From the NCBI GenBank assembly GCA_040289295.1, contig PSLA01000015.1, forward strand, positions 1 through 58,936: a stretch of 58,936 nt of DNA. The letters run 5' to 3'. Below are positions 25,014 through 32,320 of the stretch, piece after piece. Both the position numbers and the translations under genes were made by a program. Within the stretch, counting starts at the first letter, position 1. Each line of letters opens with the position of its first letter. This stretch comes from J051 sp040289295 (GTDB lineage: Bacteria > Armatimonadota > Fimbriimonadia > Fimbriimonadales > ATM1). Under the pieces are notes generated by a model. It had not been told where the DNA came from. It did not search any database and saw nothing but the letters and a program-made list of their open reading frames with translations.

Positions 25014-26414
25014 CTACAGGATGTACTTCGACAGGTCCACGTCGCTAACCAAGTCGGCGAGTTTCTCATTGACGTAGTCGGCGTCAATGCGAACTGTACG
25101 TTCCACCTCTGGCGCGTCGAACATTACATCCTCGAGGAGCCGCTCCATGACGGTCATCAGTCGCCGCGCACCGATGTTGTCGGCTCGCGTGTTCACCATG
25201 TGCGCGAGTCGGGCGATCTCGTCCAACGCCTCGTCGGTAAACTCGAGATTGACTCCGTCGGCGGCGAGCAACTGCGAGTACTGCTTCGTCAAGGCGTTCT
25301 TCGGTTCGGTTAGGATCCTTCGCAAGTCCCCCTCGCCGAGGTCTTCCAGTTCGACACGTATTGGCAAACGCCCTTGCAGTTCAGGAATCAGGTCGCTTGG
25401 CTTGCTCACGTGGAACGCGCCTGCGCCGATGAACAGGATGTGGTCGGTCCTCACGGGGCCATACTTCGTTGCGACGGTCGAACCTTCGATAATAGGCAGC
25501 AGGTCTCTTTGGACGCCCTCACGGGACACGTCTGGGCCTGCGCCACCCTCTCGCCCGGCGATCTTATCAAGCTCATCGAGGAACACAATGCCAGTTTGCT
25601 CGGTTCGCTCGATCGCCTCCTTCGCAACGCTGGCCGCATCTATCATCTTCCGCGCCTCTTCCTCCGTAAGAATCTCCTTCGCCTCGGCGATGGTAACGGA
25701 ACGCTTGGCTGAGGCTCGATTCGTGAACGCACCGCCCAGCTGGTTCGCGATGTCGAGTCCCATCTCCTCAAGTCCGTGTGGTGAGAAGATCTGAACGAAC
25801 GGCGACGCGGTCTCCTCAACCTCGATCTCGATGCGCTCCTCGTCTCTTACACCGCTCTCCACCTGCTCACGTACCTTCGCTCGTCGGCGACGGATCGCCT
25901 CGCGCACGTCGGCTTCCTTTTGCTCAATCTCGGGGTCAGACTCTTGGCCGAGCGGCGCGAACGCGTATGCGCGGTGTCCGGATTCGGGCGCAACGAGTAT
26001 GTCGAGTATGCGCTCGATTGCGACCTCAACGGCGCGCGGGCGGGTCTCCTCGGTCTTCTCGGCTTCGACGATTCGATAGGCGACCGCCACCAGGTCGCGA
26101 ATCATGCTGTCTACGTCGCGCCCAACGTAACCGACTTCGGTGAACTTGGTCGCCTCGATCTTGATGAAGGGGGCACGAGCGAGTTGCGCCAGGCGACGCG
26201 CGATCTCGGTCTTCCCGACGCCGGTCGGCCCAATCATCAGGATGTTCTTCGGGATGATGTCCTCTTGCTGCTCGGCCGGAAGCATCTGCCGGCGGTACCG
26301 GTTTCGCAGGGCGATCGCAACCGCGCGCTTCGCCGCCTTCTGCCCAACGATGTAGCGGTCGAGCTCCGCGACGATTTCACGGGGCGAGAGTTCCTCAATC
26401 GGGAGGGGAGGCAT
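25014..26414 (-). CDS. hslU: ATP-dependent protease ATPase subunit HslU
   Basis: HslU is the AAA+ unfoldase of the HslUV protease. The 466-residue protein has IVGQ.AAKRAVAIALRNR, Walker A (GPTGVGKTE), the pore-adjacent EVGYVGRDVDSMIRDL, Walker B (IVFLDELDKIA) and the C-terminal DLSKYIL, which docks into HslV. No hslV lies next to it. The start could be ATG 26414 or GTG 26423; 26414 is preferred. TAAACT lies 10 nt upstream of it. Confidence 0.94.
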   Translation of the reverse strand: MPPLPIEELSPREIVAELDRYIVGQKAAKRAVAIALRNRYRRQMLPAEQQEDIIPKNILMIGPTGVGKTEIARRLAQLARAPFIKIEATKFTEVGYVGRDVDSMIRDLVAVAYRIVEAEKTEETRPRAVEVAIERILDILVAPESGHRAYAFAPLGQESDPEIEQKEADVREAIRRRRAKVREQVESGVRDEERIEIEVEETASPFVQIFSPHGLEEMGLDIANQLGGAFTNRASAKRSVTIAEAKEILTEEEARKMIDAASVAKEAIERTEQTGIVFLDELDKIAGREGGAGPDVSREGVQRDLLPIIEGSTVATKYGPVRTDHILFIGAGAFHVSKPSDLIPELQGRLPIRVELEDLGEGDLRRILTEPKNALTKQYSQLLAADGVNLEFTDEALDEIARLAHMVNTRADNIGARRLMTVMERLLEDVMFDAPEVERTVRIDADYVNEKLADLVSDVDLSKYIL

Positions 26415-26511
26415 CGCGCGCACCAGTTTACCCGTCTAACGCGGTCCGCCCCACGCAGCAATTTAGACAGGCAGCACCGAACCGGGGCTGCGGCACAGCG
26501 TATGTGCAGGA

Positions 26512-26913
26512 ATGAGGACGTTCTGTTTGATGCTCGTCGTAGTTGCCCTGGGTGTGTTCGCCAAGTACAAGGACAAAACGGACTTCCGCGTGGCTTACAT
26601 CCGGAAGGCGCACCCGACCGACGGCTGGCAGGTGCGCGCAAACGAGCGTGACGGCGTGCTCGTAAAATCACACAAGACCCAGGAAGAGCGCGCCGAGGCT
26701 GCAGGAGCGTGCGCTGTGGGGCTGAAGCTCAATATGCCGATCCTGATTGACGGCATGAACGACACCGTCGAAAAGGCATACCAGGGTTGGCCCGACCGCA
26801 TCTACATCGTTGGCGCGGACGGAAAAATCGCCTACAAGGGCGCCCGCGGTCCCGCCGGCTTCAAACCCAAGGAGGCAGAAGAAGCGCTGAAGAAGCTCAT
26901 AGGAGTCAACTAA
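26512..26913 (+). CDS. short iodothyronine-deiodinase-family protein without the active-site half
   Basis: Residues 18-130 match the later part of deiodinase-like thioredoxin folds (VAYIRKAHPTDGWQV, IDGMNDTVEKAYQGWPDRIYI, KIAYKGARGPAGF). The usual N-terminal half with the Cys/Sec active-site motif is missing. Instead the 133-residue protein begins with a short hydrophobic segment, MRTFCLMLVVVALGVF. The upstream frame reaches a stop at 26464 without encoding the motif, and no in-frame TGA is seen. It could be a truncated or repurposed protein. It is divergent from hslU. Confidence 0.75.
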   Translation: MRTFCLMLVVVALGVFAKYKDKTDFRVAYIRKAHPTDGWQVRANERDGVLVKSHKTQEERAEAAGACAVGLKLNMPILIDGMNDTVEKAYQGWPDRIYIVGADGKIAYKGARGPAGFKPKEAEEALKKLIGVN

Positions 26914-27002
26914 GGCCGCACTTGTTGATTTCGGACGCAACGCGGGCACCGTGCAGGTGCCCACGTGTGCCATAATATGCCCCTTGGAGTTCGAGAATAC
27001 TC

Positions 27003-27491
27003 ATGGCAGACGAAACGGTTGAAATGAACGAAGACTCGGCGGAGCCACAAGACGGCGCAACGGCGCAAAGCAAGACCTCGCCGCCAGCAGGCGTCCAGCA
27101 AGCCGCTCTAACCGAAGAGGCGACGGAAGAGGCAGCCCTCGCAGAGCGCCCGACGCCCGCGGACAAGGAGGACGACCGGCGCGACGCCTCGCCCGGCCGC
27201 GCAAGACCCCGACGACGCCGAAGGGTCAGCTTCCTTAGCCAGAACAAGATTCGCCAGGTTGACTACAAAGACGTCGCCGTGCTGAAGCGATTCATCAACG
27301 ACGAGGGCAAGATCCTCGGCCGCCGGCACACCGGAGCGACAGCCAAGGAGCAGCGGATGATCGCGCGGGCGATTCGGCGCGCAAGAGAGATGGCGCTTCT
27401 TCCGTTCGTCGCCCTCGACAGCAGCGGCGGAGGCCGGGGGCGCCCGCGTAGCCCCTACGACCCGGGTCTTGACCGCAGCCACGACGAGTGA
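27003..27491 (+). CDS. rpsR: 30S ribosomal protein S18 with long N-terminal extension
   Basis: S18 is a small-subunit protein that pairs with S6. The conserved core lies at about 85-140 (IRQVDYKDVAVLKRFI, KILGRRHTGATAKEQ, IARAIRRAREMALLPF). About 70 acidic, Ala/Thr/Glu-rich residues followed by an Arg-rich patch (ARPRRRRR) precede it. The total is 162 residues; most S18 proteins are 70-100. It is not next to rpsF, ssb or rplI. A CATAAT box lies at 26971-26976. Confidence 0.93.
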   Translation: MADETVEMNEDSAEPQDGATAQSKTSPPAGVQQAALTEEATEEAALAERPTPADKEDDRRDASPGRARPRRRRRVSFLSQNKIRQVDYKDVAVLKRFINDEGKILGRRHTGATAKEQRMIARAIRRAREMALLPFVALDSSGGGRGRPRSPYDPGLDRSHDE

Positions 27492-27501
27492 CGCGGCGAG
27501 G

Positions 27502-28074
27502 ATGATGCGATTCCTCGGCAGGCTAAGCTTGCTCCTGCCGCTCTTCTGCCTTCAGGCTTGCTCAGGCCCCAGGGCATACATGCCGCTGGATGAGGGCAGA
27601 GAGTGGAGATACTCGGTCTTGGATGCCTACGGCCCGAGAATGGCGCATCTGAAGGTGGGGGGACGAGTGCGCGTAGGCGACCAAATGGGAGTGCTCCTCA
27701 CCGGCGAAGACGGCGCGTCGCGCCTCGCGTGGGCAGGAAACACTCTCATCGCATCGGAGTTCGTAGGTTGCGCTTTCAACCCGCCGATTCCTGTTCTGGA
27801 GGCGGGCGCCGACACCGCGACTTGGGAGTGGCGCGGCGCCGTTCGACGAGGCGGAGTGGTATCATCCGCCCACGTCCGCGCCTCGCAACAGCCCTCGGTG
27901 ACCGAAGACCTCGGCCGGGAGCTGCCATCACTACGCGTCACACTCAGCCTGAGCGTCGACGGAAAGAGCCAGACGGTCGAAACGCACTACGTTCGAGGCG
28001 TGGGAATCCAGCGCCAGGAAGTGCGGCGGGACGGGCGTCAGGTTTTGCTGGTCACTTTGGCTACCGGTAGGTAG
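27502..28074 (+). CDS. predicted lipoprotein of unknown function
   Basis: In this 190-residue protein the start at 27502 gives a signal peptide with lipobox LQAC (about 17-20). The mature part has MPLDEGREWRYSV and a beta-rich domain (LLTGEDGASRLAWAG, VTLSLSVDGKSQTVETHYVRGVG). The sequence resembles DUF3108-like or general outer-membrane lipoprotein domains, but I do not assign a family. It lies 10 nt after rpsR. Confidence 0.75.
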   Translation: MMRFLGRLSLLLPLFCLQACSGPRAYMPLDEGREWRYSVLDAYGPRMAHLKVGGRVRVGDQMGVLLTGEDGASRLAWAGNTLIASEFVGCAFNPPIPVLEAGADTATWEWRGAVRRGGVVSSAHVRASQQPSVTEDLGRELPSLRVTLSLSVDGKSQTVETHYVRGVGIQRQEVRRDGRQVLLVTLATGR

Positions 28075-28077
28075 TAC

Positions 28078-28338
28078 CTACTCCCAATCGTCCTCGTTTT
28101 CTTCGTCATCGAGGAATCGCAGCACCTCTTCGCGCTCTTCGATCTCTCGCAACTCGTTCAGGTCGTACGGATCACTCTTGAGGGCGCTAAACCCGCTGAT
28201 GATGAGATACAGCGTGCCGATGGCGAATACGACACCGATCAGGGGAATGCGTGCAAACAAGGCGGTAAGCAGCAAACAAACAACCGCACCGGCAAAGTAT
28301 AGATGAGCTCCAGAGCGATAGAGTCGATGCATTCGCAA
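28078..28338 (-). CDS. small two-helix membrane protein
   Basis: The 86-residue protein has two transmembrane helices (about 13-29 and 33-51), then an acidic tail rich in Glu and Asp (EIEEREEVLRFLDDEENEDDWE). The start is TTG 28338, or ATG 28332. A GAGGG is upstream and TATACT lies close by. No known domain is recognised. Confidence 0.65.
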   Translation of the reverse strand: MRMHRLYRSGAHLYFAGAVVCLLLTALFARIPLIGVVFAIGTLYLIISGFSALKSDPYDLNELREIEEREEVLRFLDDEENEDDWE

Positions 28339-28356
28339 CTTACCCTCAGTATACCC

Positions 28357-28938
28357 TCAACCTTCGGTCGGTGGACTCAAGTTTTCGAGCAACCGCCTCA
28401 AATCTTTGGCGTTAACCATAAGCCATGCGGCCCGCTCGTCGCTTCCAACCGCGAACTCCGAGGCGAAGTCCACCATGGCGAAGACCTCGAGCAACTCGTT
28501 GACCCGACGATGGAAGGTTTCCGCTCGCTCGTCTTCGCTCGGCGGGGGGGCTATGTGGCTACAGTGCCGAAGGGCGGCTACCGTGGGGTCCAATTCGCGC
28601 CGTTTGCGCTCGCGCACCACGCGAGCCACCATCGTTATGGCGTCGAGGTCCGCCACGTAAAGATCCCGACGCTCCCCCGGCGGACGGTATCGTCGAACGA
28701 CGCCCCAGTCCATCAGTTGTCTCAAGTTGGTTGACGCGCTGCCCCGGCTAATCTTGAGGCGCTCGATGATCTGGTCCATGGTCATCGGCTCGCCGGTGAT
28801 GAACAGCAGCGCGTGAATGTGGGCCATCGTGCGATTGATGCCCCAGCTGGTGCTCATGCGCCCCCACTCCTCGATGAACGCCTCGTGCGCCACCTGAAGC
28901 GCCTCGTCGGTAGGGTTGGTCGGCTTTCCCTTCGGCAT
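28357..28938 (-). CDS. GbsR/MarR-type transcriptional regulator
   Basis: The 193-residue winged-helix protein has the DNA-binding part MTMDQIIERLKISRGSASTNLRQLMDWGVV, a pattern typical of GbsR (COG1510), and a beta-wing (RRYRPPGERRDLYVAD). A helical C-terminal dimer domain follows. The start is placed at ATG 28938 because CATAAT ends 7 nt upstream; ATG 28947 is part of that box. It is divergent from ridA, and their -10 boxes lie close together. The effector is unknown. Confidence 0.85.
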   Translation of the reverse strand: MPKGKPTNPTDEALQVAHEAFIEEWGRMSTSWGINRTMAHIHALLFITGEPMTMDQIIERLKISRGSASTNLRQLMDWGVVRRYRPPGERRDLYVADLDAITMVARVVRERKRRELDPTVAALRHCSHIAPPPSEDERAETFHRRVNELLEVFAMVDFASEFAVGSDERAAWLMVNAKDLRRLLENLSPPTEG

Positions 28939-28945
28939 CGGCCCC

Positions 28946-28973
28946 ATTATGGGCGTCCGCGGTGCAGTAGACT
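28946..28973. promoter_or_regulatory. compact divergent promoter for the GbsR-type gene and ridA
   Basis: CATAAT on the minus strand (28951-28946) lies 7 nt before the ATG at 28938. TAGACT on the plus strand (28968-28973) lies 7 nt before the ridA ATG at 28981. The expected -35 of each promoter overlaps the -10 of the other. Neither gene has a Shine-Dalgarno sequence. The geometry allows competition or joint regulation by the encoded regulator. Confidence 0.55.
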
Positions 28974-28980
28974 TCCGGGC

Positions 28981-29364
28981 ATGGAGAGGAATCCTATCCG
29001 AACGGAATCGGCTCCCGCGCCAATTGGGCCCTACAACCAAGCAATCGAGGTTTCTGGTGCACGCATGCTGTTTATCAGCGGGCAGATCGGTATGGGAGCG
29101 GATGGTGCGATGGCAGGAGACACCGTCGAGGCGCAGGCGCGTCAGGTGTGCTCGAACCTGCTCGCCGTGCTCGAGGCGGCGCGGATGTCGTCGCGCAACC
29201 TTGTGCGCACAACCATTTACCTCAAGGACCTGAACGACTTTGACGCCGTCAATCGCGTGTACGGCGAGATGGTTGGCGACGAGCCGCCCGCGCGTTCGAC
29301 CATTCAGGTCTCCCGGTTGCCCAAGGACGCCCTGGTCGAGATTGACGCGATCGCGGTGGGTTGA
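28981..29364 (+). CDS. ridA: RidA family enamine/imine deaminase
   Basis: RidA proteins hydrolyse reactive 2-aminoacrylate-type enamines released by PLP enzymes. The 127-residue protein has the YjgF fold with GPYNQAIEV, LFISGQIG, RTTIYLKDLNDF, the catalytic Arg in PARSTIQV and the Glu in VEIDAIAV. It overlaps the 3' end of the next, convergent gene by 61 nt. The start at 28981 is supported by the -10 box 7 nt upstream. Confidence 0.95.
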   Translation: MERNPIRTESAPAPIGPYNQAIEVSGARMLFISGQIGMGADGAMAGDTVEAQARQVCSNLLAVLEAARMSSRNLVRTTIYLKDLNDFDAVNRVYGEMVGDEPPARSTIQVSRLPKDALVEIDAIAVG

Positions 29365-30236
29365 CCCGAGAGAGAGCGCAGAACTTCAATCAAGGCGGTG
29401 GTGGCGCGCTCGCCTTCGCCGGCGTTTTCCAAAGCCGCCAGAAGTTGGTGAACCAGCGCACTTCCGGGGAGGGACGCCTTCACTTCTCGTGCCGCCTCGA
29501 GGGCGTACCTCAGGTCCTTCTGTTGATTGGCGACGCTGAAGCCAGGCGTGTAATCTCCCACTACAGCCTTAGGGCCGTAGTTCTGTAGCGACCAGCTGCC
29601 GCCGGCGCCCGAGCCGATGAGTTCGATGCACGCCTGCAGGTCAAGCCCAGCCTTGTCGGCGAAGCTAAGGCACTCCGCCATCGAGAGCAGGGTAAGGCAC
29701 ACGGCGATCTGGTTCGCCATCTTCATCATCTGCCCTGCGCCTGCGCCCCCCACCAGCCGCGCGGTCCTGGTGTAGGCTTCGAGGTACGGTCGTGCTCGGT
29801 CAAAGTCTTCTTCCCGCCCGCCACAGAAGGCGATGAGGGTTCCGCTTTGCGCCCCGATGGAGCCGCCGGTGACAGGCGCGTCCAGCAGGTGAAGTCCTTT
29901 GTCGTGCAGACTGGCTGCCAACTCGCGAGCAGCACGCGGCGCGATGGTGGAGTGGTCGACGAACAGCGTGTCGCTTTGCGCGGTGACCGCCATGCGGTGA
30001 ACAAGTTCCAGGACGTCCTCGGTACGCGAGACGCAGAGCAAGATGATCCGCGCGGTGCGCGTAACGTCCTCGAGGGTCTCTGCTATCTCTGCGCGCCCGC
30101 GAAGCGGCTCCGCCTTCGCAGGGGTGCGGTTCCAAACGGTGAGGCGGTGCCCTTTCTCAGCAAGGTGCTTCGCCATTGCCCCACCCATAACGCCCAGGCC
30201 AACGAAGCCGAGGGGTTCGTTCGCCATGGCGTTCAC
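29304..30236 (-). CDS. NAD(P)-binding beta-hydroxyacid dehydrogenase
   Basis: The 310-residue protein is of the 3-hydroxyisobutyrate / tartronate-semialdehyde reductase family. It shows the Rossmann GLGVMGGAMAKHL near residue 10, the substrate motif DAPVTGGSIGAQSG, and the catalytic Lys in QMMKMANQ. The substrate is not predictable. It overlaps the serA-like stop by 4 nt (GTGA), so the two are probably one operon. The C-terminal 20 residues are read on the strand opposite ridA. Confidence 0.93.
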   Translation of the reverse strand: MNAMANEPLGFVGLGVMGGAMAKHLAEKGHRLTVWNRTPAKAEPLRGRAEIAETLEDVTRTARIILLCVSRTEDVLELVHRMAVTAQSDTLFVDHSTIAPRAARELAASLHDKGLHLLDAPVTGGSIGAQSGTLIAFCGGREEDFDRARPYLEAYTRTARLVGGAGAGQMMKMANQIAVCLTLLSMAECLSFADKAGLDLQACIELIGSGAGGSWSLQNYGPKAVVGDYTPGFSVANQQKDLRYALEAAREVKASLPGSALVHQLLAALENAGEGERATTALIEVLRSLSGQPTAIASISTRASLGNRET

Positions 30237-31186
30237 AGGTTCACACAGTTGAGTGCTTCGCCCGTCTTCGCGAACTCTACACAGATTCGAACCGTTTCGA
30301 GGGCAACCGCGTTTTGCGCTTCATCGGTGCTCGCGCCGATGTGATGCGTGCAGTAGACGTTCGCGTGGTCTTTCAGTGGCCCGGTGTATTCGCCTTCGGG
30401 AGTCGCCGGCTCGTCGGCAAAAACATCGAGTCCGGCTCGGATGCCCTTGTTCGAGACGGCCTCCAGCAACGCCTCTTGGTCAACGATTTCGGCGCGGCTC
30501 GTGTTAACGAAGAACGCGCCCTCTCGCATCGCGCCAAAGAACTCGGTCCCGAGCATGCCGCGCGTCTTGTCGGTCAGCGACGTCGTCACGGCGATGATAT
30601 CGGAAGAGCGCGCAAGGTCGAGAAGATCGCGCGCCTTGCTCACCCCAAGGTCGCGCGCCTCCTGTTCGGTCATGTGATTGCTCAGAACGACGACCTCCAT
30701 CTCGAACGCCTTCGCGCGGTCCACCACCAAGCGACCGATGTGCCCGAGGCCGATGATCCCAAGCGTGCGTCCTTTGATGCCTCTGGCTTGGCTGAACTCC
30801 TTCTTGTTCCACTTCCCCTGCCGAAGCGTGAACACGTTGTCTGGGATGCGGCGGTCGAGGCTGAGGATCAACCCAAACGTCAGCTCAGCAACCGCGGCGG
30901 CGTTCTTACCTGGGCAATTGGAAACGCGGATGCCCCCTTCGCGTGCGGCGTCAATGTCAATGGTGTTGTAACCTGCCCCTGCGCGGACGATGAGCCGCAA
31001 GGAATCGTTGAGCATCTCGGCGGTAACGAGGGTGGAGCGCACGATGAGAGCGTCCGGCTTCAGCTCGGCGATGGCGTCGCGGAGTGCTTCCTCCTTCAGC
31101 GCTGGGTCATAGACGACCTCAAAGCCGGCGTCAGCAAGCGCTTCCAAGCCGACCTCTTCGAACTTGTCAGCAACGAGAACCTTCAT
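30233..31186 (-). CDS. D-3-phosphoglycerate dehydrogenase-like 2-hydroxyacid dehydrogenase
   Basis: The 317-residue NAD-dependent enzyme has LGIIGLGHIGRLVVDRAKAF (quoted landmark GLGHIGR), the catalytic Arg in VNTSRAEIVD, the Glu in DVFADEPA and the His in THHIGAST. There is no C-terminal ACT domain, so it is the short SerA type; another 2-hydroxyacid substrate is possible. The start at 31186 is supported by a CATAAT box 7 nt upstream. It is in an operon with the preceding dehydrogenase. Confidence 0.9.
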   Translation of the reverse strand: MKVLVADKFEEVGLEALADAGFEVVYDPALKEEALRDAIAELKPDALIVRSTLVTAEMLNDSLRLIVRAGAGYNTIDIDAAREGGIRVSNCPGKNAAAVAELTFGLILSLDRRIPDNVFTLRQGKWNKKEFSQARGIKGRTLGIIGLGHIGRLVVDRAKAFEMEVVVLSNHMTEQEARDLGVSKARDLLDLARSSDIIAVTTSLTDKTRGMLGTEFFGAMREGAFFVNTSRAEIVDQEALLEAVSNKGIRAGLDVFADEPATPEGEYTGPLKDHANVYCTHHIGASTDEAQNAVALETVRICVEFAKTGEALNCVNL

Positions 31187-31193
31187 CGCGCGG

Positions 31194-31199
31194 ATTATG
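31194..31199 (-). promoter_or_regulatory. -10 box for the serA-like gene
   Basis: CATAAT (31199-31194, minus strand) is 7 nt before the ATG at 31186, and no Shine-Dalgarno is present. Confidence 0.45.
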
Positions 31200-31308
31200 G
31201 CGCGACACCGCGCTTGCGATCCTTGGGACAAACGATCAGCGTTCCGATCGTCGTACCGATCAGAAGAGAAATCGTCGGCTGCGGTTTCTTCTTGAGCCTC
31301 CCTGCGCC

Positions 31309-32086
31309 TTAAGACTCGCGCCCCCGCTGACGCCTAAGCAAAACCGCGATACCCGTGCCCAGAGCCATCCAAGTCATCGGTTCACGAACCCCCTGGACGC
31401 CGTAGGAAAAGTCCCACGTGCCGGCACCTAACAGGTCTGACGTCGGCACAAAGTTTCTTCCGTGTCCATTGAAGAAGGACCGGCCATCGCCGAGCGGGCC
31501 GCCGACTCCGTTCGCCCCGGACGTCGTGCCTCCCCGCCCGAGGAACCAGCCACCGCCGCAGCCGAACGTGATGGGCCGCACCATCAGCCAGTATTCACCT
31601 GGTGCCAGTTGGATATTGAGGTCTGAGATGGTAAGGGTACGCTCTTCAAAGCCTTGCCACGAACGACCCGTCGGCTGCTGTGTTGAAGGCATGCCGAAGC
31701 CGCTGAACAGCAGCGTTCCACCGTTCCCCGCAGAGACGCCCGACCAAATCTCAAAATCCGCACCCGAGGATTGGTAGTTGAAAAACGCGTTGACGAAAAC
31801 GGCGTTGATGTTCCAACCGCCTTCTGGGACGACGAAATTCTCGTACACTCCGGAGATGCCTCTGTAGTTGTTGCGCTCGTCGCTGAGAGCCGCCCGGAAG
31901 TCGAAATCGCCCCCATTAGAACAAGGTGCCGCCCGCAGAAAGCGGGCCGCCGCCGTGCTCCGTATGGTGCAGCGACGAACCATCCGAGCGGATGAGCAAT
32001 GGGTGGTCATCGTGATGGTGCTCTTCGTCCGCTAAAACCGTCAGAGCCAATGCACATGCTGCGAAAACAAGTACGAATCTAAACAT
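31309..32086 (-). pseudogene. PEP-CTERM-type exported protein, apparently frameshifted
   Basis: A good AGGAGG precedes ATG 32086, and the frame encodes a signal peptide (MFRFVLVFAACALALTVLA), then a His-rich stretch and SAGGTLF before TAA at 31918-31916. From there a second frame continues with NGGDFDFRAALSDERNN, a beta-rich domain and a C-terminal REPMTWMALGTGIAVLLRR, which looks like a PEP-CTERM sorting signal. One extra base near 31917 would explain the break. It could be a true mutation, a sequencing error or an unusual recoding. The function is unknown. Confidence 0.7.
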
Positions 32087-32320
32087 GAACTTTCTTGCCT
32101 CCTTTCTACTGTACGGGTAGACGGCGCGAAGTCAGGGTGGTGCGAAACTTCTGAATGGAGTGCCGGAGCCGGCCTCCACGCTCGCACAAGGCGGATGACT
32201 CGCCAATCCCGAGCGGCAGTTCCGAACTCAATATGCCCTCGCGCATGGCATGATGGCGCCCAATCGTTCCCGTCTTTGTCAAGTCGATTCGGGGGGCACC
32301 AGGGTCTGGGCGAGTCTGCT

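Noticed and set aside
26464..26560. Selenocysteine codon upstream of the deiodinase-like core
   Set aside because: The frame upstream of ATG 26512 has no TGA and no SxTUPP-like motif before the stop at 26464.
30314..31312. 332-codon ORF on the plus strand over the serA-like gene
   Set aside because: It is antisense to a well-conserved dehydrogenase and shows no recognisable protein features.
31910..31920. Programmed +1 frameshift like that of prfB
   Set aside because: The site TTC-TAA-T does not allow good re-pairing of the P-site tRNA and no upstream Shine-Dalgarno-like stimulator is seen.
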